Origin: VRUE01 sp963762205
GTDB taxonomy: Bacteria; Actinomycetota; Thermoleophilia; Solirubrobacterales; 70-9
Assembly (NCBI GenBank): GCA_963762205.1
Contig: CAVXJZ010000002.1
Span: 434,001 to 498,000 of the forward strand
Length of the DNA: 64,000 nucleotides
Reading direction: 5' to 3'
Positions 62,099 to 64,000 of this stretch are shown one piece after another. The notes beneath the pieces are model-generated. The model made no database searches. It was not told where the DNA came from and saw only the letters and a list, made by a program, of their open reading frames with translations. Made by a program: the position numbers and the translations under genes. Numbering within the stretch: the first letter of the stretch is position 1; every line of letters begins with the position of its first letter.

Positions 62099-62957
62099 AC
62101 GCGGTCGCGCGCCGGAGAGCCATCGTCAGCGCCAGCGGCTCGCCGTAGTCGGCGCCGCCGCGGCACCAGACCTCGAGGTCGGCCAGCGCCTCGGTGGCCG
62201 GGCGCAGGTCGTCGCGCCCGGACCGGCGCAGGCGCGAGGCGAGCGCGTAGACCATCCCGGTCACGTTCTCGCCCTGATCGATCAGTCGCTCGGCGACCGA
62301 TAGCGCCGCCGCCGGATCGTGGCTCTGCAGTGCGTCGGCGAGCGACCAGACGATCGCCTCGGAGGTGTCCGCGACCATCGCGTCGAGGTCGGCGAGCGTC
62401 ACCTCGCCCCCGTCCCCCGCCCAGAGAGCCAGACGCTGAAGCTCTTGGCCGAGGCGCACGGGGTTCGCCCCCATCCGCTCGACCAGCGCGGCCGCGGCGC
62501 CGGGCTCCAGGCGGAAGCCCAACCTGCCGGCGTCGGCAACCAGCGCCCGCGGCATCGCCCGCGGGCGCGGGGCGGCGAAGGCGTGCACCTCGCCACCGGC
62601 CTCGCCAACGGCCCGCTCGAGCTTCTCCGGGGCCTCGGCGCGAGCGATCAGGACCACGGTGAGGTCGGGTGGCAGCGTCGCGAGGGCGGGGATCACCTCG
62701 TCCAGCTGGCGGTCGCGCCAGCGCTCGACTCCGTCGGCGAGCAGGTAGCGCCGCGACCCGGTCAGCGACATCGCCGGCAGGGCGCCGAGCAGGGCCTCGT
62801 GATCGGGCGCCCCCCGTCCCTCCGTCGCCTCGAAGACCTGCAAGGAGCCGGCCCCTCCCTCCGACTCGGCGCGCGCCCTGAGCCGGGCCCGCGTCGAGTC
62901 GATCTTGGCGCCGTCGGTGCCGGCGATCAGGTAGAGCGAGCCCAGTTCCTCGGCCAT
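62091..62957 (-). CDS. holA: DNA polymerase III delta subunit
   Basis: This subunit opens the sliding clamp. From ATG 62957 it has 288 residues: LYLIAGTDGAKIDSTRARL, SRRYLLADGVERWRD, LTVVLIARAEAPEKLERAVG, GANPVRLGQELQRLALW, DTSEAIVWSLADALQSHDPA and VTGMVYALASRLRRSGRDDL. GTG 62996 gives 13 more residues and overlaps the comEC stop. Convergent with rpsT. Confidence 0.92.
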   Translation of the reverse strand: MAEELGSLYLIAGTDGAKIDSTRARLRARAESEGGAGSLQVFEATEGRGAPDHEALLGALPAMSLTGSRRYLLADGVERWRDRQLDEVIPALATLPPDLTVVLIARAEAPEKLERAVGEAGGEVHAFAAPRPRAMPRALVADAGRLGFRLEPGAAAALVERMGANPVRLGQELQRLALWAGDGGEVTLADLDAMVADTSEAIVWSLADALQSHDPAAALSVAERLIDQGENVTGMVYALASRLRRSGRDDLRPATEALADLEVWCRGGADYGEPLALTMALRRATAST

Positions 62958-62988
62958 CGGATCGAGTCTAGCCGCGGGCCCCGGCGGC

Positions 62989-64000
62989 TCAGCCACCGTG
63001 GACCGTGACCCGCCCGGACCGGACCTCGAGGACGATCGCGCCGTAGCGGTCTGTGCGCAGCGTGCGCACGCCGTGCGACGCGAGTGTCCGCAGCGTCGCG
63101 GCGGTCGGATGGCCGTAGGGATTGTGCTCGCCGACCGAGATCAGCGACAGCCTCGGCAGCGTCCTTTCGAGCAGGCCGCCGAGGCCGCCGTCCTCGCTGC
63201 CGTGGTGGGCGACCTTGAGCACGTCGACCGGGCCGGGGTCGATCGGGACCGCCTCCGCCTCGGCGTCGGCACTGAGCAGCATCGAGAAACCTCCCCAGCG
63301 GGCGACCATCACCAGGGCCAGGCGATTCGGGTCCTCACCGGCAGGGGGCGATCCGAGCAGGGTCGGAGGGGGCCAGATCACGTCGAGGCGGAGGCGGCCC
63401 GAGCGCAGCTGGTCGCCGGCGGCGACCCGGCGGGGCACGGCTCCCGCCGCCCGCGCCTCCTCGATCAACCGAGGGGCCGGCACCCCGTAGATGAGCCGGG
63501 CGACCGGCAGCCGGCCGAGCGCTTCCGCAATTCCGCCGGAGTGGTCCGACTGGTCGTGGGTGAGGACCGCCGCGGCGAGCCTCTCGACCCCCGCCCTGCG
63601 CAACGTCGCCACGAGCCGGTCGCCGGGCGGGCCGCCGTCGACCAGGATCGCCGGCGCCGCCGCGGGCTCGAGCAGGATCGCGTCCCCCTGGCCGATGTCG
63701 AGGACCGTCACCCGCAGCCCCGCCGGCGGCGCCGGCGGCCTGCGTGCCCCGGCCTCGGCCAGCGCGAGCGCGGCCAGAGCGACGAGGGCCAGCGCGAGCG
63801 CCGGCCCGAGCCGGCGCAGCGCACCGGGCCGACGGGCGGAGATGCCGCCGGATCGGTGTGTCCCGGGCCCATCGGCGAGCTGGTGGGCGCGACGGCGGGA
63901 GATTCTGCGGCGGTGGGCGGCAGCGCGGCCGGCGAGGAAAGCGACCACGATGCCGGCGTAGGAGGCGGCGAGGCCGGCGGGCCCGAGGGTCACCTCGAGC
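62989..64000 (-). CDS. ComEC-type DNA-uptake channel, C-terminal part (cut by window edge)
   Basis: The frame is open to the right end of the window. Visible are the last membrane helices (ASYAGIVVAFLAG, ALALALVALAALALAEAG) and the metallo-beta-lactamase-like domain: LRVTVLDIGQGDAILLEP, AAAVLTHDQSDHSGGIAEAL (metal-binding H-x-D-x-x-D-H variant), and VLKVAHHGSEDGG. This is the usual ComEC C-terminus, implying natural competence or a related uptake function. Confidence 0.9.
   Translation of the reverse strand, partial: LEVTLGPAGLAASYAGIVVAFLAGRAAAHRRRISRRRAHQLADGPGTHRSGGISARRPGALRRLGPALALALVALAALALAEAGARRPPAPPAGLRVTVLDIGQGDAILLEPAAAPAILVDGGPPGDRLVATLRRAGVERLAAAVLTHDQSDHSGGIAEALGRLPVARLIYGVPAPRLIEEARAAGAVPRRVAAGDQLRSGRLRLDVIWPPPTLLGSPPAGEDPNRLALVMVARWGGFSMLLSADAEAEAVPIDPGPVDVLKVAHHGSEDGGLGGLLERTLPRLSLISVGEHNPYGHPTAATLRTLASHGVRTLRTDRYGAIVLEVRSGRVTVHGG

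Overview
The window is about 70 % G+C, densely coded and mostly minus-strand. Its gene complement (type-4 uracil-DNA glycosylase, PPi-type phosphofructokinase, Rex, HrcA, panC-panD-panB, large ECF sigma factor, abundant ATGA/GTGA start-stop overlaps) suggests a high-GC actinobacterium. My best guess is the Thermoleophilia/Solirubrobacterales branch; this is an inference from content and style, and no rRNA is present to confirm it. I see no tRNA, rRNA, CRISPR array, IS element, prophage or replication origin.

Layout: 1-6.0 kb is a minus-strand run with a GCS2-type ligase (cut by the window edge), rex, a glutaredoxin, the t6A genes tsaD-rimI-tsaB and tsaE, a uracil-DNA glycosylase and an FmdB-type zinc ribbon. 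6.1-8.4 kb is panC-panD-panB. 8.4-15.7 kb holds an acyltransferase, a ROK sugar kinase preceded by a tiny membrane protein, uvrA, a DUF559 gene framed by two palindromic elements, a YbbN-like thioredoxin and a GST-like protein. 15.9-20.5 kb is uvrB and an amino-acid ABC transporter. 20.5-25.5 kb has DoxX, an MFS exporter, a lytic transglycosylase, coaE and rpsA. 25.7-30.7 kb has a tandem pair of FAD oxidoreductases, a DMT protein, a membrane-anchored ECF sigma factor and a secreted protein. 30.7-38.8 kb has polA, a second DUF559 gene, TfoX-like, malic enzyme, an SDR39U1 epimerase, a lipoprotein and pfkA.

38.8-47.7 kb is the tryptophan cluster hisIE-trpE-trpG-trpD-trpC-htrA-trpF-trpB-trpA plus a 48-residue membrane protein. 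47.8-57.5 kb is a translation/stress cluster: era-ybeY-phoH-yqeY-murI-DUF2269-prmA-dnaJ-hrcA, a MaoC-like dehydratase pair and lepA. The window closes with a SnoaL-like protein, a polytopic glycosyltransferase-like protein, murJ, rpsT, holA and the C-terminal part of comEC.

The most unusual content is a set of short palindromic elements at gene edges that often supply start or stop codons. PE-A (3 copies) sits at stop/start junctions and encodes a 21-23-residue peptide in two copies. PE-B (41 bp, 4 copies) frames a DUF559 gene exactly. PE-C has 2 copies, one at the start of the second DUF559 gene. A foldback element (2 copies) has a conserved 28-nt spacer between arms that mirror the host gene. 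Separately, about seven reading frames are broken by one-base changes, mostly in C/G runs; this looks more like sequencing error than gene decay, and those genes are annotated across the break.
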